A stretch of DNA of 33,077 bases from an uncultured Pseudomonadota bacterium. GTDB lineage: Bacteria > Pseudomonadota > Gammaproteobacteria > Enterobacterales > Succinivibrionaceae. A program made the position numbers and the translations under genes. Below the pieces are notes generated by a model. It saw only the letters and a program-made list of their open reading frames with translations, did no database searches and was not told the origin of the DNA. The DNA lies in the NCBI GenBank assembly GCA_900317945.1, contig ONIT01000017.1:1-33077 (forward strand), in the 5' to 3' direction. Below are positions 15,002-24,067 of this stretch, piece after piece. Numbering within the stretch: position 1 is the first letter of the stretch; the number at the start of each line of letters is the position of its first letter.

Positions 15002-16387
15002 TCAGGCCTGCTCCGTGAAATACGAGAAGAGCCTTCCCCCGTCATTCTCAGCGGGCTCAAAGCCGCTCATCGCGCAGATCCCGGCGAGCATCACCGGGGA
15101 GTCATTGTAGAAAACTACAGGTATATAGCGCCTTCTCCAGACCGGAACAGAGTACTCTCCCCAGATCTTCTTGAGGCTCCTTGAATGCTTCCTGCCGGAT
15201 GGCTGCAGGACGAGGCTTCCGGGGAGAGCGAAACGGACTGACACCTTCTCGCCGGGATTCGGGGACCGCGCGGCGACAGAGCCATGAGGCATTCTGTCCC
15301 TCAGATCTGAAATTACGAGCGTCCGGTCAGGAAGAGCGATCCTTTTCTCGAAATCCTTCCCTGCCGTGAAATCCTGCCGCGCCGCAGGATAGCCGCTGAT
15401 ATTGAAGAGCTCTCCCATATAGCGCACCGCTATGCCGCCCTCCCAGCGGAGCTCCGGAGTCCGGTCTGCGCCCGCGAGCGCCACCTCGTCAAAAACCGCC
15501 TGCAGGAAGCTGTATGAGGGTGCTGCATTTCCTTTCCTGAAATAGAACCAGCGCAGCGCGTTTCTGCGTCTCACCGGAGAGAGAGTGCTGAGCCTTTCGA
15601 TAATCAGCCCGCCTGTTGCAGGACTGACGGCTCCGGTGAGATCCTCCTCCGCCACCTCATCGAGGAGCTCTGATGACTCCGCGCAGATTTCCGAGGTTCT
15701 CTTCAGCGACTCACGGAAGCCGCCCCAGCGCTCCGTGAGGAGAGGCAGGATCCTGAGCCTCAGGAAGTTGCGGTCATAGTCCGTGTCAAAGTTGCTTTCG
15801 TCTGTTACGAACGTTATGCCGTTTGCATTGAGGTAGCCGAGGAGCTCAGACTTGGTTACAGAGAGAAGCGGCCTTACGATGAACCCTCCGGAAAAATCCT
15901 GCACCGGGCCCATCGCCGCAAGCCCCCGCACGCCCGAGCCCCTTTTGAGCGCTAGGAGCACTGTCTCTGCGAGATCATCGAGATGATGGGCAGTAACGAG
16001 CGCAGTGCTTCTGTCAGGGACATAGGGCGCGAGGACGCCGTACCTGAGCTCCCTCGCCTCAGCCTCGAGGCTGGTGCGCTGCTTTTTCCTGACCTCAACA
16101 TGGCAGGACTCAAACCTCACATGGAGCTCTTCCGCACGCTGACGTGCAAAATCCTCCCACTCGCCAGCGTGCACGCTGATTCCATGGTGGACATAGACTG
16201 CTGTTATCGATATGCCGGATCCTGAGAACTCCCTGACGCAGAGATCAAGGAGCGCGGAGCTGTCAGGTCCGCCGCTGAAGCCTATGACAAGATTTCTGAC
16301 TGTCTGGGGGAGGATTTTATTAATGGAGGCGGAAAAAGCCGCTCTGACTTTTTCCGCCTCCTTCTCAGGATCTGATGATCTCTGCAT
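15002..16387 (-). CDS. tilS: tRNA(Ile)-lysidine synthetase TilS
   Basis: TilS modifies C34 of the CAU-anticodon tRNA-Ile to lysidine with ATP and lysine, so that it reads AUA as isoleucine. The 461-residue protein contains the PP-loop motif GFSGGPDSSALLDL (SGGPDS at about 38-43), AVYVHHGIS, TAHHLDDLAETVLLALKRGSG and DESNFDTDYDRNFLRLRILP. The C-terminal TilS domain includes HSRSLKKIWGEYSVPVW. Two starts are possible: ATG at 16387, 10 bases after accA, or GTG at 16393, 4 bases after accA. I chose ATG. Neither has a strong ribosome-binding site, so coupling to accA is likely. Last gene of the long minus-strand operon. The downstream spacer holds no clear hairpin of its own. Confidence 0.95.
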   Translation of the reverse strand: MQRSSDPEKEAEKVRAAFSASINKILPQTVRNLVIGFSGGPDSSALLDLCVREFSGSGISITAVYVHHGISVHAGEWEDFARQRAEELHVRFESCHVEVRKKQRTSLEAEARELRYGVLAPYVPDRSTALVTAHHLDDLAETVLLALKRGSGVRGLAAMGPVQDFSGGFIVRPLLSVTKSELLGYLNANGITFVTDESNFDTDYDRNFLRLRILPLLTERWGGFRESLKRTSEICAESSELLDEVAEEDLTGAVSPATGGLIIERLSTLSPVRRRNALRWFYFRKGNAAPSYSFLQAVFDEVALAGADRTPELRWEGGIAVRYMGELFNISGYPAARQDFTAGKDFEKRIALPDRTLVISDLRDRMPHGSVAARSPNPGEKVSVRFALPGSLVLQPSGRKHSRSLKKIWGEYSVPVWRRRYIPVVFYNDSPVMLAGICAMSGFEPAENDGGRLFSYFTEQA

Positions 16388-16397
16388 GGACACTGCT

Positions 16398-17378
16398 TTA
16401 TTCTGCAGTCTCGTAGACTCCGAACTTCATGAGACGCTCGTAGCGCTGCGCCGCGAGCTCATCTGGGGAGAGCTTCCTGAGCTCCTCCAGATCGTGCGAC
16501 AGGCACTTGTGGAGGCTCTCGGCCGCGGTGTCATAGTCGCGGTGCGCGCCGCCCAGCGGCTCGTCAATCACGGTGTCAACGAGATCAAGCGACTTCAGAT
16601 CGTGGGCAGTCATGTGCATCGCCTCAGCGGCAACCGGAGCCTTCTCGGCATCCTTCCAGAGGATTGAGGCGCAGCCCTCGGGAGAAATTACGGAATAGGT
16701 GGAATACTGCATCATGTTCACCCTGTTGCCGACGCCGATGGCAAGCGCTCCGCCGGAGCCGCCCTCGCCGATTACGGTGCAGATGGTCGGAACCTTAAGG
16801 GCTGACATTACCTGAATGCTCTTCGCGATTGCCTCTGCCTGCCCTCTCTCCTCGGCGCCGACTCCCGGGTAGGCTCCCGGAGTGTCGATGAATGTGAATA
16901 CCGGCATGCTGAACCTCTCGGCAAGCCTCATGACCCGGACTGCCTTGCGGTAGCCCTCCGGCCTCGGCATGCCGAAGTTGTAGCGGATCTTCTCCTGGGT
17001 GTCGCGTCCCTTCTGCTCGCCGATGACTGCGCACGGCTCGCCGTCAAGCCTCGCTATTCCGCAGAGGATTGAGGGATCGTCGGCGAATGCCCTGTCACCC
17101 GCGAGCTCCTCGAAGTCAGTAAAAATCCTGGAGACATAGTCTTTGGTATAGGGGCGCATCGGATGCCTGGCAAGACGGCAGATCTGCCACGCGTCGAGAT
17201 TTGAAAAAATCTTTTTGGTCAGCTCTACGTCTTTCTGATTTAGGAGGGCAATCTCCTTTGAGAGGTCAACGCCTTCCACGCCCTCGCTTACCTGCTCGCT
17301 TACATGCTTGAGCTCTTCTATTTTTGCGAGCAGCTCTACTATAGGTTTCTCAAAATCCAGGTAATTCAGTGCATTCAT
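16398..17378 (-). CDS. accA: Acetyl-CoA carboxylase carboxyltransferase subunit alpha
   Basis: AccA forms, with AccD, the carboxyltransferase that moves CO2 from carboxybiotin to acetyl-CoA, giving malonyl-CoA for fatty acid synthesis. The 326 residues start [16 protein letters not shown] and contain [45 protein letters not shown] and the crotonase-like core [31 protein letters not shown] follows, and the C-terminus matches the family. GAGG lies 9 bases before the ATG. It is 12 bases after dnaE, the standard dnaE-accA order. Confidence 0.98.
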   Translation of the reverse strand: MNALNYLDFEKPIVELLAKIEELKHVSEQVSEGVEGVDLSKEIALLNQKDVELTKKIFSNLDAWQICRLARHPMRPYTKDYVSRIFTDFEELAGDRAFADDPSILCGIARLDGEPCAVIGEQKGRDTQEKIRYNFGMPRPEGYRKAVRVMRLAERFSMPVFTFIDTPGAYPGVGAEERGQAEAIAKSIQVMSALKVPTICTVIGEGGSGGALAIGVGNRVNMMQYSTYSVISPEGCASILWKDAEKAPVAAEAMHMTAHDLKSLDLVDTVIDEPLGGAHRDYDTAAESLHKCLSHDLEELRKLSPDELAAQRYERLMKFGVYETAE

Positions 17379-17390
17379 AAATTTAAGTCC

Positions 17391-20300
17391 TCAGAATTTC
17401 AATGAAACGCTGTCTTTGCCGAACAGAAGCCTAACTCCATTGAGAAATTCATCTGATGGATCAATACGGCACGGATCCGGTTCCATGATAATTCGCGCAT
17501 TCGCGCTATGGTAACATAACTCAAGGGGAAACGGCCCGTCCCTGAACTTAAGAATGAGATCCCTGAGCTCCTTTGCCCGGCTTTTGGTCAGGAGGCTCTC
17601 CTCTATGTCTATCCTGAGCCCCTTCGAGTACTCCTTTCTCGCCTCCTCGATGTCGATGATCTTCATGGCCTGCATGACGGTCTGGCCGTTTGTGTTCTGA
17701 TAGGTGCTGAGCTTGGTGGTGCCGGTCGCGATGATTATCCTGCCTACCTGGAAAAACTCCTCGAACTCGTCGACATGGTCGAACATGGAAATCTCCATGG
17801 TGCCGGTCGAGTCATCGATGGTGGCAAACGCCATGGGGCGTCCTGACTTGGACTTCATTACGCGGGCCTCCTGCACATAGCCGCCGATCATCCAGGTTCT
17901 GTTCCGGTTGAACTTGTCATTTGGCGGAACCTGGGAAATCTGCGTCGTATGGTAGTGCGAGAGCTCGTCAAGGTACTGCGTGAGCGGATGCCCGGTAAGG
18001 TAGAGCCCGACTGCCTTCTTCTCCCCGTCAAGAATGGTCTGCTGAGGCCACTCCGGCACCCTGAGGAAGTCAGGCCTCGTCGGATCAACCGAGAACGAGT
18101 CGGAGAAGAGATCTCCCTGTCCGGTGCTGCGGTTGTCTCGCTGCCTTGCCGCGTAGTCAAGCGCGACGGGAAGAGTCGCGAGCAGGACCGCCCTCTTCCC
18201 CTCCTGCTCGACCAGTGTCCCTTTTCCGCCTTTGCCCCAGAGCCCGTCAAGCGCACCGCTCTTGACGAGAAGCTCAAGGACGTTCCGGCTGACCTTGGAG
18301 AGATCAATTCTGTTGCAGAAGTCGAAGAGATCCTTGTAGGGCCCGTTTTTGTCCCTCTCCGAGATTATCGCCTCGACAGGCCCCTGTCCGACGCCCTTTA
18401 TGCCCATCAGCCCGTAGACTATCGCACCGTTCTCATCAACGGAGAACTGGGCCTGGCACTGGTTCACGTAGGGAGGCAGGACCTTAATATTGAGCCTGCC
18501 GCACTCCTTGAGGAACATCATCATCTTCTCGATGTTCTCGTTGTCCGAGGTCATATTGGCGGCGATGAACTCAGCCGGGAAATGAGTCTTGAGCCAGAGC
18601 GTCTGGTAGGCCACGAGCGCGTAGGCCGCGGAGTGCGACTTGTTGAAGCCGTAGCCCGCGAACTTCTCCACGATATCGAAGATGTGGCCGGCAAGATCGC
18701 GGGTGTTCTTCCCCTCGGTGCTCTCGCCCCACTTCTTCACCGCGCCGTCCACGAATATCGCGCGGTGCTTGACCATCTCCTCCTTGATCTTCTTGCCCAT
18801 GGCGCGGCGGAGAAGGTCTGCGCCGCCCAGCGTATAGCCAGCGAGCTGCTGGGCGATCTGCATTACCTGCTCCTGGTAGACGACCACGCCGTAGGTCGGC
18901 TTCAGCGCCTCCTCAAGGCAGGAGTGCTGGTAGTCAGGCTGCGGGTAGGCAATCTTCTCGAGGCCGTGCTTTCGGTTGATGAAGTTGTCGACCATTCCGG
19001 AGTCGAGTGGGCCCGGGCGGAAGAGGGCCACGAGCGCGATGATATCGTCGAAGCAGTCAGGCTTGAGCTTCGCGATAAGGTTCCTCATGCCGGGAGACTC
19101 GAGCTGGAACACCGCGACAGTCTGACAGGCAAGGAGGTTCTCGAAAGAGTCGTGATCGTCAAGGCTTATCGAGTCGAGCGAGAACAGGGGCTTTCCCTCG
19201 CGCTTCAGGCGGAGGTTGATCATGTCAAGCGCCCACTTGATGATGGTGAGCGTCTTGAGTCCCAGGAAGTCGAACTTGACGAGCCCCACCTCCTCAACGT
19301 CGTGCTTGTCGAACTGCGTTACCGGCTGCGAGCCGTCCTTCTCGCAGATGAGCGGCGCGAAGTCGGTGATGAGCGTCGGCGATATCACTATGCCGCCCGC
19401 GTGCTTGCCGTAGCTCTTCGTTACGCCCTCAAGGCTCAGCGCCACGTCGATGAGGTACCTGTTCTTCTCGTCGGTATCATAGATGTGCTTGAGCTTGGGC
19501 TCTGCCTCCAGGGCCTGCCTGATGGTGATGTCGACAGGCTTCGAGGGGATGAGCTTCGCGATGTTGTCGGCCGCGGTGTAGGAGTAGCCGAGCGCGCGCC
19601 CAGCGTCCTTGATGGCAGCCTTCGCCGCCATGGTGCCGAAGGTTATGATCTGGGAGACCGCGATATAGGGAGGCGTGTAGCCGAGCTTCGAGCAGCTGTG
19701 GGTGTGCTCGCCGCCGAACGGCTTGTCGAGCTTCTTGTTGCTGTTATGGTAGTAGTCGAAGTAGATCTCCGGATTGAAGGTCTTGGCCTGGTTCGCCTCG
19801 ATCTCGTCAATGTCGACAGGAGTGTAGTACTCCTTGACATGCCTGATGATGTCGCCGCGCCTTGCCTGGCACATGTCGACGTCGAAGTCCGGCATCGAGA
19901 CTCGCTCAGGGTTCAGGAAGCGCTCGAAGAGGAGGTCGAAGCGCAGCGGATCAAGATCGGTGATCTGAATGCAGTAGGCGACGAGCGAGCCCGCTCCCGA
20001 GCCGCGTCCCGGTCCGATGGGAATGCCGTTGTCCTTTGACCACTGTATGAACTCCATCACTATGAGGAAGTAGCCCGGAAAGCCCATCTCGATGATGATC
20101 TTGAGCTCTTTCCGGAGTCTTTCCTTGTAGCGCGGCATCTGCTTTTTCCGCTCCTCCGGATCCGGGTAGAGGAACTTCATCCTCCAGAAGAAGCCCTTTA
20201 CCGTCTTTCTTATAAGGGCGCTCTTCTGGGAGTGCTTGGTCTTGTACTGCGGCAGGAAGTAATGCCCGGTCCTGATGGCGACGCTGCAGCGCCTCGCTAT

Positions 20301-21104
20301 CTCAACCGAGTTCTCGAGAGCCTCCGGGACGTCGCTGAAGAGCGCGCACATCTCCTCCTCGGTCTTCAGGTACTGTTCCGGGCTGAAACGCTTGGGACGC
20401 CTTGGATCGGCCATCACATAGCCGTCGTGCAGCGCCACGCGGATCTCGTGGGTCTGGAAGTCCTTCTTCTCGAGGAACATGCAGTCATTGGTCGCTACGA
20501 CCGGCAGATCCTCCCGGAGCGCCGTGTCGAGCTCGAGATCGTTGCACCGATCCTCGTCAGGGCGCCCGGTGCGGATAAGCTCAAGATAGTAGCGGTCCGG
20601 GAAGTATTTCTTGTAGAACGCTATTCTCTCCGCGGCCTTCTCCCGATCCCCCTGCAGAAGGAAGCAGCCGACATCGCCCTCTCGCCCGCCGGAGAGCATG
20701 ATGACGCCCTCTGAGTAGTCCTTCAGCCAGTCGAACTCGACAGCCGCGAAGTCATGCCCCGGGAGATAGCCCCTGAGATAGGCGCGCGACACCAGATCGA
20801 AGAGGCAGCGCCTCCCGGTATCGTTCATGGCGTAGGCGCACTGGCGGAACACCCGGTTCTCGCCCGCGTCATGGATGTTGAGCTCCACCGAGCAGATTGG
20901 CTTGAGACCGGCGCCGTCGCCCTTCGGATCCTCGGTGAGCTTCACCAGAGTGCAGAAGTTCATCGTGTCCGTGATGGCAATCGCGGGGAACCCGAGCCCC
21001 TTGCCGCCGGCACGCTTCATGATTTTCCTGATGTCATTCAGGCCGTTTACCATCGAGCAGTCTGAGTGCATGCGGAGATGGACAAACTTAAAGTCGCGCG
21101 GCAT
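17391..21104 (-). CDS. dnaE: DNA polymerase III alpha subunit
   Basis: Catalytic subunit of the replicative polymerase. The 1237 residues include an N-terminal PHP domain (FVHLRMHSDCSM...), a pol III palm with GPGRGSGAGSLVAY and the catalytic pair in MPDFDVDMC (Asp408, Asp410), and the third acidic residue in VKFDFLGLKTL. Fingers (YGFNKSHSAAYALVAYQTLW), the clamp-binding motif QGDLF and a C-terminal OB domain follow. It is about 75 residues longer than E. coli DnaE. About 53 of these form an insertion at residues 428-480, between the catalytic loop and SQIITFGTM. The ATG directly abuts the rnhB stop codon. Confidence 0.98.
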   Translation of the reverse strand: MPRDFKFVHLRMHSDCSMVNGLNDIRKIMKRAGGKGLGFPAIAITDTMNFCTLVKLTEDPKGDGAGLKPICSVELNIHDAGENRVFRQCAYAMNDTGRRCLFDLVSRAYLRGYLPGHDFAAVEFDWLKDYSEGVIMLSGGREGDVGCFLLQGDREKAAERIAFYKKYFPDRYYLELIRTGRPDEDRCNDLELDTALREDLPVVATNDCMFLEKKDFQTHEIRVALHDGYVMADPRRPKRFSPEQYLKTEEEMCALFSDVPEALENSVEIARRCSVAIRTGHYFLPQYKTKHSQKSALIRKTVKGFFWRMKFLYPDPEERKKQMPRYKERLRKELKIIIEMGFPGYFLIVMEFIQWSKDNGIPIGPGRGSGAGSLVAYCIQITDLDPLRFDLLFERFLNPERVSMPDFDVDMCQARRGDIIRHVKEYYTPVDIDEIEANQAKTFNPEIYFDYYHNSNKKLDKPFGGEHTHSCSKLGYTPPYIAVSQIITFGTMAAKAAIKDAGRALGYSYTAADNIAKLIPSKPVDITIRQALEAEPKLKHIYDTDEKNRYLIDVALSLEGVTKSYGKHAGGIVISPTLITDFAPLICEKDGSQPVTQFDKHDVEEVGLVKFDFLGLKTLTIIKWALDMINLRLKREGKPLFSLDSISLDDHDSFENLLACQTVAVFQLESPGMRNLIAKLKPDCFDDIIALVALFRPGPLDSGMVDNFINRKHGLEKIAYPQPDYQHSCLEEALKPTYGVVVYQEQVMQIAQQLAGYTLGGADLLRRAMGKKIKEEMVKHRAIFVDGAVKKWGESTEGKNTRDLAGHIFDIVEKFAGYGFNKSHSAAYALVAYQTLWLKTHFPAEFIAANMTSDNENIEKMMMFLKECGRLNIKVLPPYVNQCQAQFSVDENGAIVYGLMGIKGVGQGPVEAIISERDKNGPYKDLFDFCNRIDLSKVSRNVLELLVKSGALDGLWGKGGKGTLVEQEGKRAVLLATLPVALDYAARQRDNRSTGQGDLFSDSFSVDPTRPDFLRVPEWPQQTILDGEKKAVGLYLTGHPLTQYLDELSHYHTTQISQVPPNDKFNRNRTWMIGGYVQEARVMKSKSGRPMAFATIDDSTGTMEISMFDHVDEFEEFFQVGRIIIATGTTKLSTYQNTNGQTVMQAMKIIDIEEARKEYSKGLRIDIEESLLTKSRAKELRDLILKFRDGPFPLELCYHSANARIIMEPDPCRIDPSDEFLNGVRLLFGKDSVSLKF

Positions 21105-21716
21105 TTAGTTCTCCAGCAGAATTTTCTTTACGGGGCCGAATGATTTGCGGTAGCCCTCGATGAGGCCGTATTTCCTGATTGCCTCAAGGTGATCCTTTGT
21201 GGGGTATCCCTTGTGCTTTCCAAAGCCGTACTCCGGGTGCAGGCGGTCAAGCTCAAGCATCTCATGGTCGCGGGTTACCTTGGCGATTATCGAGGCGGCG
21301 CTGATTTCAGGAACCAGCGCGTCGCCCTTCACCACGGCCACCGAGGGGTAATCCCACTTCGGGAGGCGGTTCCCGTCCACGAGCACGAGCTCCGGAATGC
21401 AGCCGAGAGAGTCTACAGCCCGCTTCATGGCAAGCATGGTGGCCCAGAGGATGTTGAGGGAGTCGATCTCAGCGGGGCTCGCGCGCCCTACCGAGACATA
21501 GAGCGCCTTCTCCATGATCTCATGGTAGAGGACCTCCCGCCGGTGCTCGGTGAGCTTCTTGGAGTCCCGGAGGCCCTCGATGGGACTCCTGCTGTCAAGG
21601 ATGACAGCCGCGGTCACGACGTTCCCCACCAGAGGCCCGCGCCCCACCTCGTCGACTCCGCAGACGAGGTGGGAGGAGGGATCAAGCGGATAGGAAAAGC
21701 CCTGCTCTCCTTCCAT
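21105..21716 (-). CDS. rnhB: Ribonuclease HII
   Basis: RNase HII cleaves the RNA strand of RNA/DNA hybrids and starts removal of single ribonucleotides from DNA. The 203 residues show the signature [20 protein letters not shown] with the catalytic Asp-Glu pair, [21 protein letters not shown] (Asp) and [15 protein letters not shown]. The C-terminal [15 protein letters not shown] is also conserved. It starts 1 base after the stop of the SPFH gene and its TAA directly precedes the dnaE ATG, so it is translationally coupled on both sides. Confidence 0.97.
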   Translation of the reverse strand: MEGEQGFSYPLDPSSHLVCGVDEVGRGPLVGNVVTAAVILDSRSPIEGLRDSKKLTEHRREVLYHEIMEKALYVSVGRASPAEIDSLNILWATMLAMKRAVDSLGCIPELVLVDGNRLPKWDYPSVAVVKGDALVPEISAASIIAKVTRDHEMLELDRLHPEYGFGKHKGYPTKDHLEAIRKYGLIEGYRKSFGPVKKILLEN

Positions 21717-21717
21717 C

Positions 21718-22674
21718 TCAGTTTCCCTGGGCTGAGCCGCTCTTCCCGATATTGAGAAGAGGAACGACCGAGCTGCCGTTTCCGCTGGCTACTACAGTCT
21801 GCGGAACGCTGCCGTCCCACTTCTCGGCGATGGTGAGATCGACGAGCTCCCTGTTGCTCCGGAGCGCGTCGCCCTTGAGCCTGATGGCGTCAGCCTCGGC
21901 CTTCGCCTGCACGGTAATTCTGTACGCCTCAGCGTCAGCCTGCAGCTTGATGGCCTTGTTCTCGGCCTCAGCCTGGGCAACCTGCTTCTGGGACTCAATC
22001 TGTACCTTCTGCAGCTCGTTCCTGGCGGTCTCGACCTCCTGCTTCTTCTGGGCAGTCTGCTCGATTATGCTCTCGTAGTTCTTCGAGAAATTGACGTCCT
22101 CAAGCTGTATGGAGAGGATCTTGACCGGGTATTCCTTGAGCTGCTGCTCCATGACCTGGGCGATGGAGTGGTCAAGCTTGGCGCGGTCCTGTACGATGGT
22201 TACCGCAGTGTACTGTCCGAGTATGGTCTTCGTCGACTGCTGAACGACAGGAGAGATGACAGTGTGGAAGATGTTGTCCGACACTCCGGTGCCGAAATAC
22301 TTGTACACCTGGTCGATCTTGTCAGCGTCATAGCTCCAGGTGATGGAAAGCCTGTAGCTCTCGATGATCTGCTGATCATACGAATAGGCGGAGAGCACCG
22401 GCTGATTGGCAAGGGCTCCCTCGCCGCGGCCGAAGGTCGCCTTCTGCACTCTCACGTTGAACTTCTTCACCGTCTGGATGAAGGGGAGCTTGAAGTGGAG
22501 ACCGGCGTCTGCGGTTGACGAGATCTCGCCGAAGGTGAGAACGACGGCCTTCTCGCCGGCATCCACCGTATAGAAGGAGCCTGTTCCTGCCGCAATGAGA
22601 AGGATCACCGCAACGAACGCGATGAAAATCTTGAGTCCGGTGTCAATCCCGATAGCGGGCCTTGCATTAACCAT
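21718..22674 (-). CDS. SPFH/prohibitin-family membrane protein
   Basis: The 318 residues carry an N-terminal TM helix (about 14-34) and an SPFH (prohibitin/stomatin/HflC-like) domain from about 36 to 215 with [15 protein letters not shown] and [21 protein letters not shown] charged coiled coil rich in Ala/Glu/Lys/Gln follows (about 205-275), with a Gly/Ser-rich tail. GGAGG lies 5 bases before the ATG. SPFH proteins form ring or cage assemblies at the membrane and often modulate proteases such as FtsH or organise lipid domains. The precise role here is unknown. It resembles prohibitins more than HflC, and no HflK partner is adjacent. Its position between lpxB and rnhB is not part of the E. coli arrangement. 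Confidence 0.9.
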   Translation of the reverse strand: MVNARPAIGIDTGLKIFIAFVAVILLIAAGTGSFYTVDAGEKAVVLTFGEISSTADAGLHFKLPFIQTVKKFNVRVQKATFGRGEGALANQPVLSAYSYDQQIIESYRLSITWSYDADKIDQVYKYFGTGVSDNIFHTVISPVVQQSTKTILGQYTAVTIVQDRAKLDHSIAQVMEQQLKEYPVKILSIQLEDVNFSKNYESIIEQTAQKKQEVETARNELQKVQIESQKQVAQAEAENKAIKLQADAEAYRITVQAKAEADAIRLKGDALRSNRELVDLTIAEKWDGSVPQTVVASGNGSSVVPLLNIGKSGSAQGN

Positions 22675-22728
22675 TTTTGCCTCCGGCTGCTGCCAGTCCT
22701 GAAATACTTTTGCCTATTATGTCAGAAA

Positions 22729-23994
22729 TCATGCGCCTTCGGCGAGCCTGATGATGCTCTCCGCGGCCTTCCGTCCTGCGTTCTTCCTGAGGAGCTCATG
22801 CATTCTCCTGAACTCTCCGAGGAGCGCGTTCCTGCCGCCGCCCTCAAGGATCCTCTCCGCCTCGGCCGCGGCATTCGCACCGGTGCACTCGCGCTGCACC
22901 AGCTCCGGCACGATTTTCTCCCCGTGAAGGAGGTTGGGGAGCCCGTAGGTCCTCGTTTTGAGGATCATGCGGAGTATGAGCTCGGTTACGGGGCTCACCT
23001 TGTAGATGATCACCATCGGGCGCCCTACCAGCATGCACTCGAGCGTCGCTGTGCCCGAGGAGAGGATGACGAGATCCGCGGCCTGCATGCACTCCCTTGC
23101 CCTGCGGTCATAGAGATGAAGCTGCTTCTCAATAAGCTCTCGCTCAGGAAAGCGCCGGAGCATCTCAAGGAATTGCGCCTTCCTCTTCTCCGAGACCAGC
23201 GGCACCGCGAACTCCGCGTCAGGATATTTCTTTTTCAGGCGGCAGGCGGCATCCAGGAGGACTGGCGTGAGGTAGCCTACCTCGGCGCTCCGGCTCCCGG
23301 GAAGGAGCGCGAAGACATGCCCGGACTGAGTGAGCCCAAGAGTCTCCCTGGCGGGAGCCATGGGATTCTCGAGAGGGATCTCGTCCGCGAGCGTGTGGCC
23401 GATGAACTCCGCCCTGAGGCTGAACCTGTCGTAGAACTCCTTCTCGAAGGGGAGGAAGCAGAGGACGAGATCAAGCGCCCTCTTCATCCTGAACACCCTT
23501 TTCTGCCGCCAGGCCCAGACCGACGGGCTCACGTAATGCACGGTCTTTATTCCGGCAGCGTGAGCCTTCTCCTCGACATAAAGGTTGAAGTCCGGAGCGT
23601 CGATCCCGACCAGAACGTCAGGCCTTCTCTCCTCAGTTACATAGGAGGTGATGAACTTCCGGAGGGAGAGAATGGACGGGAGCTTCTTAAGAACCTCCGC
23701 AAAGCCCATGACGGAGAGCTCGTCAATCGATCTCACCATCTGGCAGCCCGCCTTCTCCATAAGAGGCCCGGTGATGCCGAATATCTCGGCATCCGGCCGC
23801 AGGCGGAGGATCTCCTCGGTGAGGTTCGCCCCAAGCGTGTCGCCGGAGGGCTCCCCTGCGAGGAGCGCGATTCGGAGGCGCCTGCCTGGCGCGGCGCCGC
23901 CCGTGCCTCCGGCGGATTCAGGCTCCGTCAGGCCCTGTGTCTGCTGATTCATTGACATATGTGAAAGATGGCTGAAGACTTGCCTGATCGCCAT
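22729..23994 (-). CDS. lpxB: Lipid-A-disaccharide synthase LpxB
   Basis: LpxB joins UDP-2,3-diacylglucosamine and lipid X to form the lipid A disaccharide at the inner membrane. The 421 residues include IALLAGEPSGDTLGANL, LVGIDAPDFNLYVEEKA, TVHYVSPSVWAWRQKRV, LCFLPFEKEFYD, FALLPGSRSAEV and SSGTATLECMLVGRPMVIIYK, all characteristic of glycosyltransferase family 19. The N-terminus is about 35 residues longer than E. coli LpxB. In-frame ATGs at 23958 and 23952 are alternatives, and none has a clear ribosome-binding site, so the true start is uncertain. It lies after a hairpin-rich spacer following lpxA. Confidence 0.95.
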   Translation of the reverse strand: MAIRQVFSHLSHMSMNQQTQGLTEPESAGGTGGAAPGRRLRIALLAGEPSGDTLGANLTEEILRLRPDAEIFGITGPLMEKAGCQMVRSIDELSVMGFAEVLKKLPSILSLRKFITSYVTEERRPDVLVGIDAPDFNLYVEEKAHAAGIKTVHYVSPSVWAWRQKRVFRMKRALDLVLCFLPFEKEFYDRFSLRAEFIGHTLADEIPLENPMAPARETLGLTQSGHVFALLPGSRSAEVGYLTPVLLDAACRLKKKYPDAEFAVPLVSEKRKAQFLEMLRRFPERELIEKQLHLYDRRARECMQAADLVILSSGTATLECMLVGRPMVIIYKVSPVTELILRMILKTRTYGLPNLLHGEKIVPELVQRECTGANAAAEAERILEGGGRNALLGEFRRMHELLRKNAGRKAAESIIRLAEGA

Positions 23995-24012
23995 GCCGAA
24001 TGACTGTCACTC

Positions 24013-24061
24013 AGAGCATGGCTCTTTAGAGCCTGCCCCGCAGGCTGTCCTGCGGGACAGG
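24013..24061 (-). other. Competing hairpins between lpxA and lpxB
   Basis: A 13-bp stem with one mismatch (24032-24044 with 24049-24061, 4-base loop) begins 6 bases after the lpxA stop on the minus strand. Next to it are GGCTCT/AGAGCC (24020-24033) and AGAGC/GCTCT (24013-24025), which share bases and cannot form together. No T-run follows, so this is not a standard terminator. It may stabilise or process the mRNA or tune lpxB translation. Confidence 0.45.
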
Positions 24062-24067
24062 TGAGGA

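Noticed and set aside
19665..19823. Intein or intein remnant in dnaE
   Set aside because: DnaE is a common intein host, but the insertion is only about 53 residues, does not begin with Cys or Ser, and lacks the terminal His-Asn motif, so it is not an intein.
17949..20039. A 696-codon open frame on the plus strand opposite dnaE
   Set aside because: It is fully antisense to a well-conserved essential gene, has a low-complexity Val/Leu/Arg/Glu-rich translation, and arises from codon bias of dnaE.
22798..23955. A 385-codon plus-strand frame opposite lpxB
   Set aside because: It is antisense to a clear LpxB and has no recognisable motif or ribosome-binding site.
24032..24061. Intrinsic terminator between lpxA and lpxB
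   Set aside because: The stem is strong, but no T-run follows on either strand and the operon continues, so it was called an RNA hairpin instead.
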